Below are positions 1-8,928 of a stretch of 64,000 nucleotides of DNA, in pieces. The stretch spans positions 62,001 through 126,000 of the forward strand of contig SOER01000005.1 of assembly GCA_021646405.1 (NCBI GenBank), in the 5' to 3' direction. The notes beneath the pieces are model-generated. The model was not told the origin of the DNA. It saw nothing but the letters and a program-made list of their open reading frames with translations, and did no database searches. Each line of letters starts with the position of its first letter. Position 1 is the first letter of the stretch. The DNA is from Candidatus Loosdrechtia aerotolerans (lineage in GTDB: Bacteria; Planctomycetota; Brocadiia; Brocadiales; Brocadiaceae). The position numbers were made by a program, and so were the translations under genes.

Positions 1-1
1 G

Positions 2-931
2 GTTAGGGAGTTCTGTACAAATGGCAAAAATATGGGGAATGCCAATATTGCATGCTTTAAAAAGTACCGGCATGATATCGTGTATATCTTCTCTACCACG
101 TCTACTTTAGCAGAAGCCATGGGCACCAGGATGTACTTCCCTGAAGATGATGCACCGCAAGTAGAAACCCCGTTTATACAAACAAGAGAAGATCTTAAGA
201 ATCTTCAACCAGTAACTCCTGAAAAGGATGGCAGGATCCCTGTGTACATCGAAGCAGTAAAACGCTGTATGGAAGCTATCGGAGATGATGTTTTTATCGT
301 CCCTGTCATAGGAGCGCCATTCACAACATCTGCAGCTTTAAGAGGAACTGAGGTATTTATAAAAGAACTTTATACGGATCCCGAGCTGGTTCATACCCTT
401 ATGAAGATCGCTACCCAATCAGTTAAAAACCTTATTGATGCCTATGTAAAAGAAGGTGGCGTGCCTGCAACGGTTGAACCAGTGGCCACAGGGTCCATGA
501 TCAGTGAGAAACATTTCAGGGAATTTGTTCTGCCGTATTTAAAGGAAGTATATGCACATATCCATTCTCATAACCTTCCCGGCGTGCTTCACATCTGCGG
601 AAAAACAAAAAGAGTGATACAGTGTATGGCTGAGAGTGGTGCCGATATCCTGAGCATTGATAATATTAATCTCCAGGAAGCCAGAGAATTGGTGGGAGAG
701 AAGGTTTGCCTCATGGGAAATATAAGTCCGGCAGATGGCATGTTAAAAGGAGATCCGGAAATCATAACTACCATGATCAGGGATTGTATAGCAAAGGCAT
801 CGAATAATCCAAAGGGATATATTGTAGCAACGGGATGCGAGGTCCCTATAAAAACACCTCATGAGAATTTAGTAGCATTTCTTGAGGCAGGGAGAAGGTT
901 TGCACAGCTTCCTATTAATTTATCCTGTTAA
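2..931 (+). CDS. Uroporphyrinogen decarboxylase-fold corrinoid methyltransferase (MtaA/CmuA family), 5' end outside window
   Basis: The frame is open from base 2, so the N-terminus lies outside the window; a Met at 32 falls inside the protein. The product is a TIM-barrel methyltransferase of the UroD/MtaA/CmuA family. These proteins use a zinc-activated thiol to accept a methyl group from a corrinoid protein. The family zinc ligands are visible: His and Cys in LHICGKT (about 185 residues after the first Met) and a C-terminal Cys in ATGCEVP. True haem-pathway UroD lacks this arrangement. A second paralogue and a RACo-like activator follow on the same strand, which supports a methyl-transfer role rather than haem synthesis. 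The substrate cannot be told from sequence. Confidence 0.85.
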   Translation, partial: VREFCTNGKNMGNANIACFKKYRHDIVYIFSTTSTLAEAMGTRMYFPEDDAPQVETPFIQTREDLKNLQPVTPEKDGRIPVYIEAVKRCMEAIGDDVFIVPVIGAPFTTSAALRGTEVFIKELYTDPELVHTLMKIATQSVKNLIDAYVKEGGVPATVEPVATGSMISEKHFREFVLPYLKEVYAHIHSHNLPGVLHICGKTKRVIQCMAESGADILSIDNINLQEARELVGEKVCLMGNISPADGMLKGDPEIITTMIRDCIAKASNNPKGYIVATGCEVPIKTPHENLVAFLEAGRRFAQLPINLSC

Positions 932-1041
932 TTTAAAATAAAAACGTTTCCGAAAAAAGGTATTCATCCGATTAAGAGAGTTGTAACTCAAGATTTTCAT
1001 CCTGGAAAAGAGATTCTCAAACCGAAGGTTTCGATTACAGA

Positions 1042-2070
1042 ATGAATATTATGACAGAAAAAGAAAGACTTTTTAAAGTTCTTCGTGGTGAAAGTGTTGA
1101 CAGAACCCCCGTTATCTGTCCCGGTGGCATGATGACCATGGCAAGCAGGGAAGTTATGGTACAAACAGGTTGCTATTGGCCGGCAGTCCATAGGGATGCA
1201 GAGAAAATGGCAACACTCTCGGTTGCTATGCGGGAAAAGACAGGGGTTGAAAACATTGGTATTCCTTTCTGTATGACCGTTGAAGCTGAGGCCTTAGGCG
1301 GAGAAGTGGAAGACGGTGATGAAACGACTATACCTGGTATAGTAAATTACCCCCTCCAATCTGTTGAACAGTGGAGAGATTTAAAGAGACTAAACCCTTA
1401 CAAAGACGGCCGTCTTCCAACAATTCTCAAATGCACCTCGATACTAAAACAAAAAGTCCCGGATACTCCTGTAGTAGGCAATTTAGTTGGCCCGTTAAGC
1501 CTTGCTACCTCTCTTATCGATGCAGCAATACTTTATAAGGCAATTAAGCAATATCCGAAAGATGTCCACAACTTGCTCAAATTTTTAACGGACAACAGCA
1601 TCGAGTATGGTAAAGCACTCGTCAGGAACGGTACAGACCTTATTGTGATAGCCGACCCTTCTGCAACCGGTGAAATACTTGGACCTGTATTATTTAAAGA
1701 GTTTGCACTTCCGTATCTGAACGATATAACAACAAGTATGCATATGCTGGGTAAACCAGTTATTGTCCATATATGCGGAGATATACGTTCTATCTGCAAG
1801 CCTCTCAGAGAACTCTCTTCTGAATGCATCAGTATTGATTCTTTAGTAAACATAAAAAAGATGCGAAATGCTATTCCAGAAAAAAAACTTATGGGTAATG
1901 TGAGTACCATCCTCCTGCAAAATGGCCCTATAAGCAAAATACAAGTAGTTTCAAAGAACCTCTTGACATCGGGTATTGACATCCTTGCCCCTGCATGCGG
2001 CTTAAGCGCCAGAACACCGGTTAAACATATAAAGGCAATGTCAGAAATAGTAAAGGTATATACTACATGA
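1042..2070 (+). CDS. Second UroD-fold methylcobamide:thiol methyltransferase (MtbA/MtaA-like)
   Basis: A 342-residue paralogue of the upstream gene, near the usual 340-residue family length. The zinc-site pattern is VHICGDI followed by APACGLS near the C-terminus. The start at 1042 (MNIMTEKERLF) could instead be the ATG at 1051; neither has a strong ribosome-binding site. Its stop overlaps the start of the RACo-like gene as ATGA (2067-2070), so translation is probably coupled. Together these genes look like the methyl-transfer end of a corrinoid system whose corrinoid protein and substrate-specific methyltransferase would lie left of the window. Family assignment is firm; the methyl donor is unknown. 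Confidence 0.85.
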   Translation: MNIMTEKERLFKVLRGESVDRTPVICPGGMMTMASREVMVQTGCYWPAVHRDAEKMATLSVAMREKTGVENIGIPFCMTVEAEALGGEVEDGDETTIPGIVNYPLQSVEQWRDLKRLNPYKDGRLPTILKCTSILKQKVPDTPVVGNLVGPLSLATSLIDAAILYKAIKQYPKDVHNLLKFLTDNSIEYGKALVRNGTDLIVIADPSATGEILGPVLFKEFALPYLNDITTSMHMLGKPVIVHICGDIRSICKPLRELSSECISIDSLVNIKKMRNAIPEKKLMGNVSTILLQNGPISKIQVVSKNLLTSGIDILAPACGLSARTPVKHIKAMSEIVKVYTT

Positions 2071-3713
2071 TTGCTCAATACGCAAAGATAATTTTCTATC
2101 CTTTAAAGATTGAAGGAGTAGTACCAAAAGGTATCACTATTTTAGGAGCTGCCAGGAGGCTTGGCATTACTATGGAAGGCCCATGCAGCGGTACCGGTAA
2201 GTGTGGAAAAGACCTGGTACAGATAAGAATAAACAGGACCCTCAATACCGTGCTCGCCTGTAAAACCATTATAGAAACTGATATAGAGGTTTTTATACCT
2301 TATAATGAAAAGAGAATTTTAAAAATTATTGAAGGATTTTACACACAGGATAAAAAGAAATATACTGTCAATCCATCTATAAAAAAGGTATTTAACAAGC
2401 ATCATAATCTTTCTTCCACGGGTGTATATAGTAATGATAAACTCCTTTCTTTTGAAGAAGGTGATACAAGATCTCAAACATATGGAATCGCTTTAGATAT
2501 TGGTACAACAACACTCGTAGCATCCCTGGTTGATCTTACGACCGGTAAGATCATGGGTAATTCCTCAACACTGAACCCTTTGGTATACTACGGTCATGAC
2601 GTTATGTCACGGATAAAGTACTCTTCATCCCATGAGAACGGCCTTATGAGGATGCATAAAGAACTTATATCTGCCATTAATCTTCTCACGAATACCCTGT
2701 CAACTGAAAATGGTATAAAGGCAGAAAATGTCTATCAGGTCATAGCAGCAGGTAATACTACTATGCAACATATACTGCTCAATAAAGAGATCAGGGAAAT
2801 AGGTGAATATCCGTACAGGGCTGAAATACTCGATACCTTTTCAACTACAGCAAAAGAACTTGCCATTGATATACCTAGCTATGCCCCAATAACAGTCCTT
2901 CCCTGTATTTCAGCCTATGTTGGAGGAGATATAGTTGCTGGTCTTCTGGCTATTGAGCCTAAAACCGGAGAAGTACCGACTCTTTTTCTGGATATAGGCA
3001 CCAACGGTGAGTTGGTCCTCCTCCTGCATGATAGAATAGTGGCAACATCGACTGCTGCAGGTCCATGTTTTGAAGGTATGACAATAAGTTCGGGTATGAG
3101 GGCATGTGAAGGTGCAATCGAACATGTCAGTGCCGGAGAAGAAGGATTATCAATGGAGGTTATTGGTAACGGTCCACCAAGGGGCATTTGTGGAAGCGGG
3201 TTGCTGGATATAGTCTCAGAACTCATCAGGATAGGTTTTATAAATTCAAGGGGGCGTTTACAGAACAGGAATGGTGAAAAATCCCTTGTACATTATCAAA
3301 ACCATTTATTTGAGAAGGATGGGAAACGTTATTTTTCTCTTGCCAGCGATACATCAATTTCCCAGGAGGATATACGACAGGTTCAACTGGCAAAGGCCGC
3401 TATCAGGGCAGGGGTTGAAGTTTTGCTTACTACCTGCAATATAAGAGCAGATGATCTGAAAACGGTCGTAATAGCCGGGGCATTTGGTTATCATCTGAAT
3501 AAGGAAAGTCTCTTTCGTATTGGCCTTTTACCAAGACTTGCCGGGGTCGACTTCTCTTTTATAGGCAACTCAAGCCTTGAAGGTGCCGTAAGGATACTCT
3601 TAGATAAAGAGCTGTTAAACCGTGCAGCCCTGATAGCCAACACTGCTCAGGTTACAGAACTCTCTCAGGTTCCTGAATTTGAATCTATCTATATCAGGGA
3701 AATGCATTTTTAA
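2067..3713 (+). CDS. RACo-like reductive activator of corrinoid proteins (DUF4445/ASKHA) with a shortened 2Fe-2S domain
   Basis: Members of this family use a ferredoxin-type 2Fe-2S domain and an ATP-binding ASKHA domain to re-reduce inactive Co(II) corrinoid proteins. Residues about 1-80 are the ferredoxin part and about 130-540 the ASKHA part, with the phosphate-binding pattern ALDIGTTTLVASL and further motifs LDIGTNGEL and GICGSGLLD. The Fe-S domain is odd: C40 and C46 are present, but the usual third Cys of CGxC is Asp49, and the last Cys (C65) follows after only about 15 residues, so the usual intervening loop is missing. Cluster binding may be altered or lost. Translationally coupled to the upstream methyltransferase. 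Confidence 0.82.
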   Translation: MIAQYAKIIFYPLKIEGVVPKGITILGAARRLGITMEGPCSGTGKCGKDLVQIRINRTLNTVLACKTIIETDIEVFIPYNEKRILKIIEGFYTQDKKKYTVNPSIKKVFNKHHNLSSTGVYSNDKLLSFEEGDTRSQTYGIALDIGTTTLVASLVDLTTGKIMGNSSTLNPLVYYGHDVMSRIKYSSSHENGLMRMHKELISAINLLTNTLSTENGIKAENVYQVIAAGNTTMQHILLNKEIREIGEYPYRAEILDTFSTTAKELAIDIPSYAPITVLPCISAYVGGDIVAGLLAIEPKTGEVPTLFLDIGTNGELVLLLHDRIVATSTAAGPCFEGMTISSGMRACEGAIEHVSAGEEGLSMEVIGNGPPRGICGSGLLDIVSELIRIGFINSRGRLQNRNGEKSLVHYQNHLFEKDGKRYFSLASDTSISQEDIRQVQLAKAAIRAGVEVLLTTCNIRADDLKTVVIAGAFGYHLNKESLFRIGLLPRLAGVDFSFIGNSSLEGAVRILLDKELLNRAALIANTAQVTELSQVPEFESIYIREMHF

Positions 3714-3725
3714 CTGATCCGTGTG

Positions 3726-6083
3726 CTAATTTTCCCTAATATCTTTTTCACTAACCGGATATTCATGTCTCATTACAAGAGTTCTAAAACCCATGTTCAT
3801 CATTACAACATTATGGGGTATCAGGACATATTTCCAGGGTTTTCCTCCATTTTGAGTAGTATATTCTGTCGCATACTTACAATATTGAAAAGCTGCTTGA
3901 GCTTTTTCTTTAATATCCGTTAATTCGATGTCACCTTCTTTTTTTGTTTCCACCATATAAATGGTATCAACAGTCTCCACAACAAAATCGGGAATATATT
4001 GTTTTGAATTATGCCTCCAGTATACCATAAATTGATTAGGAGCCAGCCTCATCCACTTAAGGACAGACGTATCTTGCTCCAAGATAGAGGCAAAGTCCTT
4101 CTCTGTTTTAGAATCAAATTTATACAAACTATGACAAGCCTTTCTAAAACCACTAAATACTTTACCAGGAATGGCACTTGTTGGAGTAATTGTTTCTGCA
4201 AAATGATGAATGCTGTCTTTTGTATATTTTGAAAAGTTATGTTCTTCAATCCTTGTAAATGGCTTTACAACAGGTTTTTCATAGCCCGGTGCTTCATAGT
4301 AAAAATATTGCATTAACTGTGAATGAATATACTTTCCAATTTCTTTTTTATGATACTGGATAACGTTCATATACATATTATCATCAAGATACGTTTTGAA
4401 TTTCCCAACAGCCTGTTGTGCTAATTTAAATAACAAATCCGCTTGTGTATCATAATCTATTTCCGGATAATTTATAAGCTCATTCACTATGAGATTCTCA
4501 GGGTTATCAATAATAATTCTCCCTTTATCTATACCATTGAGAATCTCAAGGCTGTTCTCTTGTTCGCGAAGTTTCCTTATTAATATTTCCTCCGATATTG
4601 GCTGATAATTAAGACTTTTTGTGTCCAGGTCAAAATCCCTGAAGCCAGACCTTATTTCAGTATTTGGTTGGATAGTAATCCGTGGAATTTCTATAATATT
4701 TCTTACGAATTCATGTACTACTGTTTCATATGCAGCTTCAACTTCCTTTATCATCTCTGCAGCAAATAGATTTTTTTGCGGAGAACCATAAATCTTTTGT
4801 TTTATCTTCTCTAATGCGATTTGTTTAATTTCAGACCTCGTTAATTCATGAACATTTTTAACTGCACTATTCATTTCCGGAAGGGTTGAAAGGATCGTCT
4901 TTTGAAGATCCAGATTGATCAGTGCTTTTTACCTGCTTTCCGGTTCAGTAAGATTAGTTATCCTTTCTTGTTCATCTTCAAACTTCTGTTCAATGTTTGA
5001 AACAGAGGTAATAACTTCTTTTTGCTCATTTAATTCTTGTGTATCAATTACAATAATATTTTGCCGATTAATGACAGAATCAGGTTTATTTGCTTCATCT
5101 ATTATTTCCTGGAATTTATCATGAGCTACAATCGTCAATTTATCTACTTTGCCGTTTCCCGTCCTTTTCCCGTAAGACAATCGTAGTCCTCTGCCAATAG
5201 TTTGTTCTCGTAAGGTCAGTGATGTCGCTGTCCGCAGGGGGATGATTGTGTAAAGATTCGTTACATCCCAGCCCTCTTTTAACATGTTAACATGAATTAC
5301 AATTTCTATTTTGTTTTCAGGATTTTCTAAAGAAATTAACTTCTCGATAATTTTCATCTTTTTCTTCCCCGGACTGATTCGAATGAATCTCCATTACCTT
5401 ATCTGCATAATCACCATGAAAGAATGAATTCGAAATTATTAACTTTTTCAGGTCACTTGCATGTTCTGTATGCTGAGCAACAACCAATACAAACGGCTTG
5501 ATCCGTTTTTCCTTATTATTCCTTGCGTAAATATCCAACGCTACTTTCGTATCTTCGTGAATTCGTATGCCATCTTCCAGTTTTATTCTATCCAACTCTT
5601 CATTGGAGTACTGTACAGGATTGAAATCCTTTCTGGTAGCTACTGCAGGCTCTTTTACAAATCCATCCTGAATAGCTTTAGCTAATGAATATTCATAAAC
5701 AAAAAAGTTTCTCATGCCTTTTGACAAATACAGGTAAACTATAAATACCCCCATAAGCCGGGTCTTGCCAACCCGGTAGCCAGCGAAAAACAGATTGACG
5801 GGAAATTTCTCTCAAAATCGGTACAAGTAGGATAGGCGTTTTTAACTATCTCCAGTTCTTGCTGAAGGAAAGAACCCACCCCTAAATCCCCTCCCGAGAG
5901 GGGACTTTCTTTATTCCCCTCTTGGGAGGGGTTAGGGGTGGGTTCTTTCCCCTTTCGATAGAGGTAAGGGGTGTGTTTCCTCAAAGTCAATTTATCAGTC
6001 AACTCCGCCAGTATATTCAGGCTATCTGCCTGTGGTGTGCGAAGACTTAAGCGGTTTTTAATTGCCATGGCTATGCGGTTCAT
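3726..6083 (-). pseudogene. Type III restriction enzyme Res subunit, multiply broken
   Basis: One gene read right to left in three frames. The N-terminal piece (5739-6083) ends at the Walker A region. Loss of one G in a G-run near 5780 shifts the frame, and the next frame restores GVGKTRLMGVFIVYLY. After RNFFV the protein jumps to YEYSLAKAIQDGF, so a large internal segment with the DEAH box and middle helicase motifs is deleted. A second one-base shift near 5350 separates SGEEKDE from IIEKLISLE, which carries motif VI (GRGLRLSYGKR). Finally an in-frame TAA at 4929-4931 splits off the C-terminal 382-residue part. A palindromic element (5869-5948) sits in frame inside the first piece. The ATG overlaps the DUF1016 stop (ATGA). 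Clearly inactive. Confidence 0.9.
5869..5948. repeat. In-frame palindromic element, copy 1 (inside res)
   Basis: An 80-bp imperfect palindrome whose outer arms read AAAGAACCCACCCCTAA and its complement, with inner C- and G-rich arms around a TTTATT-type centre. Read on the minus strand it keeps the res frame open and encodes a peptide of the type PTPNPSQEGN...GGDLGVG. The res homology resumes on both sides. Related copies occur at 7098-7235 and 7647-7714, with a fragment near 6636-6665. Confidence 0.85.
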
Positions 6084-6496
6084 TTTTTGTCCTTGCTCAG
6101 TTTTATTTCCATTTCGATCAATTCCTTTTCGCGCAAAATTTCAACCCTCAATTCTTCTTCTGTAGCCGGTAATGTGTCCAGCTTAATTCGTGACGCAGTG
6201 CGTCACGAATTGGGAAAACCATATAAAATTTTCTTATATAACGCAGGTTGCTCTCATCGAAACCCTTGCCGAAATCTTTAGTCAGTCTTTTTGCAAGATT
6301 TATTAAAAGATATTCACCATACTCAGCTTTAATTTTCCCCTTCTGTTCTTGTTCAACAATAATACGGCCAATGCTCCAATAAGCCCGTACCATAATTGTA
6401 TTGACAGCTTTGAAAGATTTGGACCGTGCCTTCTCTAAAACTATCTTTATGCTTTTATACGTCTGTTCAATTGTGGATACAGGGCTATTTTTTCAT
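6080..6496 (-). pseudogene. DUF1016 (YhcG-type PD-(D/E)xK nuclease) gene with its middle deleted
   Basis: The N-terminal domain is recognisable (STIEQTYKSIKIV, then YWSIGRIIVEQEQ and FDESNLRYIRKFY, ending SWTHYR). The sequence then jumps, in another frame, to the family's C-terminal tail (LPATEEELRVEILREKELIE, stop at 6080). About two thirds of a normal 350-residue protein, including the nuclease core, is missing at a junction near 6175. The probable original start is the ATG at 6496, which now needs one base removed from an A-run to stay in frame. A 27-bp perfect palindrome (6185-6211) lies inside the coding part. The tail overlaps the res start by ATGA, which shows the original gene order. 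Confidence 0.8.
6185..6211. repeat. 27-bp perfect palindrome next to a deletion junction
   Basis: Thirteen-base arms (AATTCGTGACGCA and its complement) around a single central base, inside the DUF1016 remnant and about 10 bp from the point where the gene is deleted. It encodes RDALRHEL in the remnant, a place where the family often has other residues. It may be a cause or by-product of the deletion. Confidence 0.7.
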
Positions 6497-7031
6497 ATGT
6501 TTCTTTCTCTGGAAAAAAGCTTTTTTGTCCTCTCATTTCCCTTATGTGCCTATTACCATCCTTTAGTAAAGAGGGGATGGGGGAATTTGATTGCTTAGGT
6601 TCTTCATCCTTCTCCTTGGAAAAATGCTTCTTCAAACTCTCCTCCTTGGAGGGGTCAGGGGTGGATTCATTCGTCTTTATCCACTCCTCAATTGTAGTAA
6701 CAACCCCTTGTATATTCCCTTTAACGTCTGAATCATAAAATCTTAGAAACCTTACTCCAAGAGATTCCAATCTTGATTGTCTTATTCTATCTTCTTCACC
6801 CTTGTTTTCATGACTGACACCATCAATTTCAATTGCCAACATCAATTCATTACAGAAAAAATCTACAATATAATTATCAATAGGTTTTTGACGATCAAAA
6901 TCATATCCCAGCACTTGCTTCCCTTTTAAATATCTCCATAACAGTACCTCGGATAAAGTGCCACTTTTTCTCAAACGTCGTGCAACTTCTTTTAACTTTG
7001 GACTATACGGTAAAATAACTTTTCGTTTCAT
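6447..7031 (-). CDS. DUF559 endonuclease-like protein with repeat-derived C-terminal extension
   Basis: Residues 1-125 form a complete DUF559 domain, a Vsr-like PD-(D/E)xK fold: LWRYLKGKQVLGYDFDRQ, then YIVDFFCNELMLAIEIDG with the Asp and Glu expected of the active site, and an RxRxxxLESLGVRFLRF segment. The rest is not domain sequence. It runs through a fragment of the palindromic element (STPDPSKEE) and then into DUF1016 sequence, ending by read-through. A usual DUF559 protein is about 120 residues, so the real gene probably once stopped near 6650. The start overlaps the mod stop (ATGA, 7028-7031), so it was part of the R-M operon. The nuclease domain looks intact, but function is uncertain. 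Confidence 0.72.
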   Translation of the reverse strand: MKRKVILPYSPKLKEVARRLRKSGTLSEVLLWRYLKGKQVLGYDFDRQKPIDNYIVDFFCNELMLAIEIDGVSHENKGEEDRIRQSRLESLGVRFLRFYDSDVKGNIQGVVTTIEEWIKTNESTPDPSKEESLKKHFSKEKDEEPKQSNSPIPSLLKDGNRHIREMRGQKSFFPEKETYEKIALYPQLNRRIKA

Positions 7032-7097
7032 TCGAATAGTTTTCTCTGTTTATTATGGCCTTTGGAGTTATTATCTTTTTCAGGCTTTTTTCTTTTG

Positions 7098-7235
7098 CCT
7101 GAACCCACCCCTAAGTCCCCTCCCAGGAGGGGACTTTTATGGTTTCCTCCCAAGAGGGGACTTTCTACATTCCCCTCCCCGGAGGCATCTTTTTCTACAT
7201 TCCCCTCCTGGGAGGGGTCAGGGGTGGGTTCAGGC
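7098..7235. repeat. In-frame palindromic element, long copy (inside mod)
   Basis: Outer arms GCCTGAACCCACCCCTAA and its near complement at the right end enclose three further CCCCTCC/GGAGGGG units. On the minus strand it encodes PEPTPDPSQEGN and several GG-type repeats without breaking the mod frame. It looks like nested copies of the same unit. Confidence 0.8.
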
Positions 7236-7646
7236 AAATTGACAATATTCAGGCTATAATCTTCCTTCCCAAATTCACACCTGCCAAGCAACATATTGGG
7301 AATTTTTTTTATGGTAATAGTAGCGTAACGATTTTCGCAAGCTTCCTGGAAAGATTTACAGCAGATCAGAAGACTTTCGTCCGGTTTCATTTCTTCATGG
7401 ATCTTATCTAAAAACTGCACCGTAACGAATTGCGTTGTGGTAAATATATAATCCTTTTCAGTTGAACGGCCATGTTTCCAGTAAATATGTTCGTCCGGAC
7501 AATATCTAAAGCCTTCATGTTTTGCCATAGCTGTTGCGAGCATATCGGCATTATAACGTTCATCTATTATCCAGTTGTCATGTTTATCCTTTTTCAGCAA
7601 ACTTGGGGCTAAGTAGTAATACTTAAAACCACCGCCGCCTTGCCAA

Positions 7647-7714
7647 CCCACCCCTAAATCCCCTCCGGGGAGGGAACTTTCTTTATTCCCCTCCTGGGAG
7701 GGGTTAGGGGTGGG
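7647..7714. repeat. In-frame palindromic element, copy inside mod
   Basis: Arms CCCACCCCTAAATCCCC and complement, about 68 bp. It encodes PTPNPSQEGNKESSLPGG in the mod frame on the minus strand. Mod homology flanks it on both sides, so it was inserted without a frame break. Confidence 0.8.
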
Positions 7715-8385
7715 TATAATTTTTGATATTCCACCCTGATCCGTGCCGTCAATAACTTTTCTCAATCGCGGCAGACAGTGGGTATGGCAATGCTCGCCTA
7801 GTTCTATCCCTATCCACCTGCGGTTCATCTTATGAGCAACAGCGGCGGTTGTACCCGAGCCAAGGAAAGAATCAAGAACAAAATCACCTTCTATTGTAGA
7901 CATTTCCAGAATACGTTGAATAAGTTTTTCATTTTTTTCTCCACTTGGGAAATTCCATTTAAATGATGAAGCAGTAATATCTATCCATAAGGTATCACAA
8001 ATATCTTCTGTGCCAGAAGGAATTCTATATTGTGGTTTACCCGTTCTTGGATTTGAACGAAGGTCTCCACTATCTATTAGTGTCTTTGCACGATTTTTGT
8101 CATAAAGCCAATGTCTTCCTGCTGGAGGACGATGCCCAAAAAGTTCATACTCCATAGTTGGTCTTATCCCCGGTGCATCAAAGGCATGCCATCTTTCCCT
8201 TCTCTCAACAGATTTTGTTGGAGGAAGAACAAAACAATCGTCACTTTTTGCATAAAACACTATAACATCATGAGCATAATTTAAGGCCTTTACCTTTTCC
8301 CGTTCCCTAATATTCTTTTTTATACGAGATATAATTATCGTATTTCTAAAATTCTTGCGTCCAAAAATTTCATCCATAATAACCC

Positions 8386-8565
8386 TTAAATCTGTACTAT
8401 TGCTGCCAAGATTGATAGCGCAATGGGAATTGCTACCGTGGACAGCGTTTGCAAAGTCAACAGTTTTTTTGACTGCGAATAGATATATCGTTGAGCTACC
8501 AGACGGCCAAGTTGTTGCTGTGTATTTTGATCTTCAACAATTCTGTTGTCCATCATATTATCCAT
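8386..8565 (-). pseudogene. N-terminal fragment of an S-4TM family effector
   Basis: Starts MDNMMDNRIVEDQN at 8565 and contains LGRLVAQRYIYSQSKKL followed by the first part of a hydrophobic helix (IPIALSILAA). This pattern is typical of the start of S-4TM putative pore-forming effectors found beside CD-NTases. The reading ends at 8386 after about 59 residues where the mod fragment begins, so most of the membrane domain is deleted. Its start overlaps the stop of the upstream CD-NTase-like fragment by 8 bp, as expected for a coupled pair. Identification rests on pattern recognition only. Confidence 0.6.
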
Positions 8566-8776
8566 ATGTAGGAAAGTAATCTCCGAAAATAAGCCGCCAC
8601 TTGTCATAGGCTTCCCATGGTTTGTTTTCTCGTGCAAGTTTCTCAGCTTCCACCGCTCTGTTATAAGCAGTCTCCAGGCGGCTAACAACATCTTGAACCT
8701 TAGCCGCCGTATCCAAGTATGCCCCTACATTCCCTCCATAGCCAGACGGGTCTAACACAGTATACATGTTCCTCAA
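8558..8776 (-). pseudogene. C-terminal fragment of a probable CD-NTase (CBASS nucleotidyltransferase)
   Basis: A 72-residue tail with an acidic/basic helix (AYNRAVEAEKLARENKPWEA) ending WRLIFGDYFPTYG. The ending WR..FG..FP is common at the C-terminus of SMODS/CD-NTase proteins. No nucleotidyltransferase motif (GS...DxD) is present, because a stop lies just upstream and other sequence (a helicase tail) begins at 8780. The following gene is an S-4TM fragment, which supports a former CBASS-type operon. The apparent TTG start at 8776 is an artefact of truncation. Confidence 0.5.
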
Positions 8777-8779
8777 GAT

Positions 8780-8928
8780 TTAGGGTTTTTTTGCTTCTGT
8801 TTTACGGCATTTTAGCTCTTTATTTAATTTTTTCAATTCAATTTCCATACTGCCTTTCACATCTTCTGCCCATTTATCTAATTCTTCCATATCATTATCG
8901 AAGAAAGCCGCATTACGTTCTATAATTA
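8780..8928 (-). pseudogene. C-terminal fragment of a SNF2/DEAD helicase
   Basis: Reading leftward from the IS end gives RNAAFFDNDMEELDKWAED, then a Lys/Glu-rich coiled segment and a stop at 8780-8782. This pattern is characteristic of the C-terminal region of large SNF2-type helicases of phage-defence islands. Everything upstream was lost, and the IS701-like element now abuts it at 8929. Confidence 0.5.

Larger units (their letters stand above)
7028..8377 (-). pseudogene. Type III DNA methyltransferase Mod, 5'-truncated
   Basis: A C-terminal portion of a Mod subunit. The reading starts at VIMDEIFG, a point that in intact Mod lies well after the catalytic DPPY motif, so the N-terminus and motif IV are missing. 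The S-adenosylmethionine motif remains (VLDSFLGSGTTAAVAH, residues about 168-183). The left neighbour on the minus strand is a fragment of an S-4TM gene ending at 8386, so a deletion has fused the two genes near 8390. Two palindromic elements sit in frame (7098-7235 near the C-terminus and 7647-7714). Without motif IV it cannot methylate DNA. Confidence 0.85.

Noticed and set aside
589-774. Minus-strand ORF inside the first methyltransferase gene
   Set aside because: Antisense shadow without ribosome-binding site or recognisable domain; the plus-strand gene has clear zinc motifs.
7058-7411. Plus-strand ORFs opposite the mod C-terminus
   Set aside because: They translate the palindromic elements and the antisense of mod; no domain.
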